A DNA stretch of 7,208 bases from assembly GCA_003140785.1 (NCBI GenBank), contig PLKY01000101.1:1-7208 (forward strand), read 5' to 3'. Below, one piece after another: positions 6,061-7,208 of this stretch. Each line of letters opens with the position of its first letter. The stretch's first letter is position 1. A model generated the notes under the pieces. It had not been told where the DNA came from, ran no database searches, and saw only the letters and a program-made list of their open reading frames with translations. A program made the translations under genes and the position numbers. The stretch is from Acidobacteriaceae bacterium (GTDB lineage: Bacteria > Acidobacteriota > Terriglobia > Terriglobales > Acidobacteriaceae).

Positions 6061-7008
6061 GTGACGAAACCAACGATACTTGTGGCAACGTGGCGCGATG
6101 GGCTGTTCGCAGTCACCGGCGATGAGCGCACGCAAGAGATGGAGAACCAGCCCGTCAGAGGGCTCGCACCGGATGGACGCGGCGGTGCGCTCGCCATTGT
6201 CGGCCGACATTCGTTGCGCCGGCGTGCACCAAGCGGCGAATGGACAACCGTCGCTAAGAGCGAGTTCGATCTTTCAGGCTGTATGGCTGTTCGAGACGCC
6301 ATCTACGTTGGAACGGACGATGCACGCATGCTGCGGCTGAGCGATTGCGGCGGCGTGCTCAATTCTATCGACGCTTTCGACAGCGTCCCGGGGCGGGATG
6401 CTTGGTTTGCTGGTTCCGCAATCGTAAATGGACAGCGTGTTGGGCCACCGCTAGGTATTCGGTCGGTCGCGGCCAACTCGAACGGGAGCATACTGTTCGC
6501 CAACGTTCACGTGGGAGGCATTCCGCGTTCCATGGATGGCGGAAGAAGCTGGCAGCCCACCCTGGATATCAACAGCGATGTTCATGAGGTGCGCGCGCAC
6601 CAGGCAAATCCGGACATTGTCGTCGCGGCGGCCGCTGTTGGTCTTTGCATTAGCCGCGACGCAGGAGCAACGTGGACCATAAGTCGCGACGGCCTCCATG
6701 CATCGTACTGTTCTGCGGTAGCGCTCTCGGGCGATGACATTCTTGTCTCCGCGTCGACAGATCACTTTGCGGCCCAGGGAAAAATTTATCGACGGCCGGT
6801 CAAGCTGGATGGATCCCTGCTAGCCGTCGAAGGTGGGATGCCGGCGTGGACCGAGGGTATCGTTGACACCGGTTGCATCGCTGCAAACGGTTCGTCCATT
6901 GCAGTTGCTGATAGAGCTGGCAACTTGTACGGCTCGGACGACTTTGGGCTGGCTTGGTCATGCAGGAGTACCAGACTGCCGACCCCGAGCGGCGTTCTCA
7001 TCTGTTGA
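6061..7008 (+). CDS. BNR/Asp-box beta-propeller protein
   Basis: A 315-residue protein starting at GTG with a strong ribosome binding site. It has at least three Asp-box motifs (S-x-D-x-G-x-x-W): SMDGGRSW (157-164), SRDAGATW (198-205) and SDDFGLAW (292-299). Degenerate blade motifs occur in the N-terminal half (ATWRDGLFAV, APSGEWTTVA). This is the repeat of sialidase, sortilin and Ycf48-type propellers, where the box lies on a turn between strands. There is no signal peptide or membrane helix, so it should be cytoplasmic, unlike secreted sialidases. The sialidase arginine triad and FRIP motif were not recognised, so an enzymatic role is not supported; a scaffold or sensor-type propeller is more likely. 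Related bacterial proteins of similar size are annotated only as BNR or YVTN repeat proteins. It is divergent from the SnoaL-like gene across 132 bp, which might mean shared regulation. No clear terminator follows. Confidence 0.85.
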   Translation: MTKPTILVATWRDGLFAVTGDERTQEMENQPVRGLAPDGRGGALAIVGRHSLRRRAPSGEWTTVAKSEFDLSGCMAVRDAIYVGTDDARMLRLSDCGGVLNSIDAFDSVPGRDAWFAGSAIVNGQRVGPPLGIRSVAANSNGSILFANVHVGGIPRSMDGGRSWQPTLDINSDVHEVRAHQANPDIVVAAAAVGLCISRDAGATWTISRDGLHASYCSAVALSGDDILVSASTDHFAAQGKIYRRPVKLDGSLLAVEGGMPAWTEGIVDTGCIAANGSSIAVADRAGNLYGSDDFGLAWSCRSTRLPTPSGVLIC

Positions 7009-7208
7009 AGAAGGAAGAAGGCGACCACTCCAGTTCATGTCTCTTCCAAGCCGCGCGAAGGCGCATTGGTGGGTCAGTTCGCATTGGGCCTCACCAAACC
7101 TGACTAATGGGAGCGCATCATCGCCGAGGTGCTCATTGAGCACTGGAAGTGAAGGGACTCGCCAGTCTTTTTGCGGTTCCGGTCGAATCACCGGTAATAA
7201 CTGGCCAC
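7009..7208. other. Downstream region with possible coding relic
   Basis: About 200 bp to the window edge. The plus strand around 7098-7152 reads KPD, a TAA, then WERIIAEVLIEHWK before TGA; it is amphipathic and protein-like, and may be a broken small gene, but the family is not recognised. A minus-strand open frame (6958-7191, GTG start) overlaps the end of the BNR gene antisense and has no ribosome binding site, so it is not called. A short palindrome GTGCTCA-T-TGAGCAC lies at 7129-7143, inside the relic-like stretch. Confidence 0.35.

Noticed and set aside
6451..6765. Antisense open frame of 104 codons
   Set aside because: Shadow of the BNR propeller gene.
7156..7172. GACT-CGCC-AGTC followed by five T residues, possible intrinsic terminator
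   Set aside because: The stem is only 4 bp, too weak to support a call, and it is about 150 bp beyond the BNR stop.
1..7208. CRISPR array, defence island or complete mobile element
   Set aside because: No regularly spaced repeats, integrase, nuclease/methylase pair or intact transposase ends were found on either strand.

Overview
The window looks like chromosome from a soil acidobacterium, plausibly of the Solibacter/Bryobacter type. This is inferred from the high G+C, a TolB/WD40-type propeller tail, a DUF6632-type membrane protein, a Tat-exported six-hairpin glycosidase and many decayed paralogues; no single marker gene proves it.

Three genes look intact: an Uup-type ABC-F ATPase (2229-4043, minus), a SnoaL-like polyketide cyclase family protein (5512-5928, minus) and a BNR/Asp-box beta-propeller protein (6061-7008, plus). 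The last two are divergent, separated by 132 bp.

Most of the rest is gene wreckage, recognised only by reading across frameshifts and on both strands. Left to right: (a) a Tat-signal six-hairpin glycosidase on the minus strand, open to the left edge but broken by one in-frame TAA at 1104-1106; (b) the C-terminal Fis-type helix-turn-helix end of a sigma-54 activator (1600-1963, minus), frame-broken by a tandem TTAAA duplication; (c) an internal piece of glucose-6-phosphate dehydrogenase (zwf, 1965-2148, plus) whose first 32 bp appear inverted in place and which also carries a one-base insertion in an A run; (d) the first ~19 codons of a transketolase (2159-2215, plus), ending just before the uup stop codon; (e) a remnant of an IS701-like DDE transposase (4208-4355, plus); (f) an unrecognised minus-strand reading frame with an internal amber codon (4381-4785); (g) the C-terminal end of a TolB-like propeller protein (4840-5040, minus) butted head-to-head against (h) a DUF6632-type membrane protein lacking its N-terminus (5041-5376, plus).

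Twice, at about 1964 and about 5040, two divergently oriented genes have both lost their 5' parts at a shared junction. That is what a single deletion across a divergent promoter region would leave. Zwf and transketolase both belong to the pentose phosphate pathway, so (c) and (d) are probably the collapsed relic of a duplicate operon. I see no CRISPR array, rRNA, tRNA or complete mobile element. The most notable content is this record of small rearrangements rather than a new functional system.
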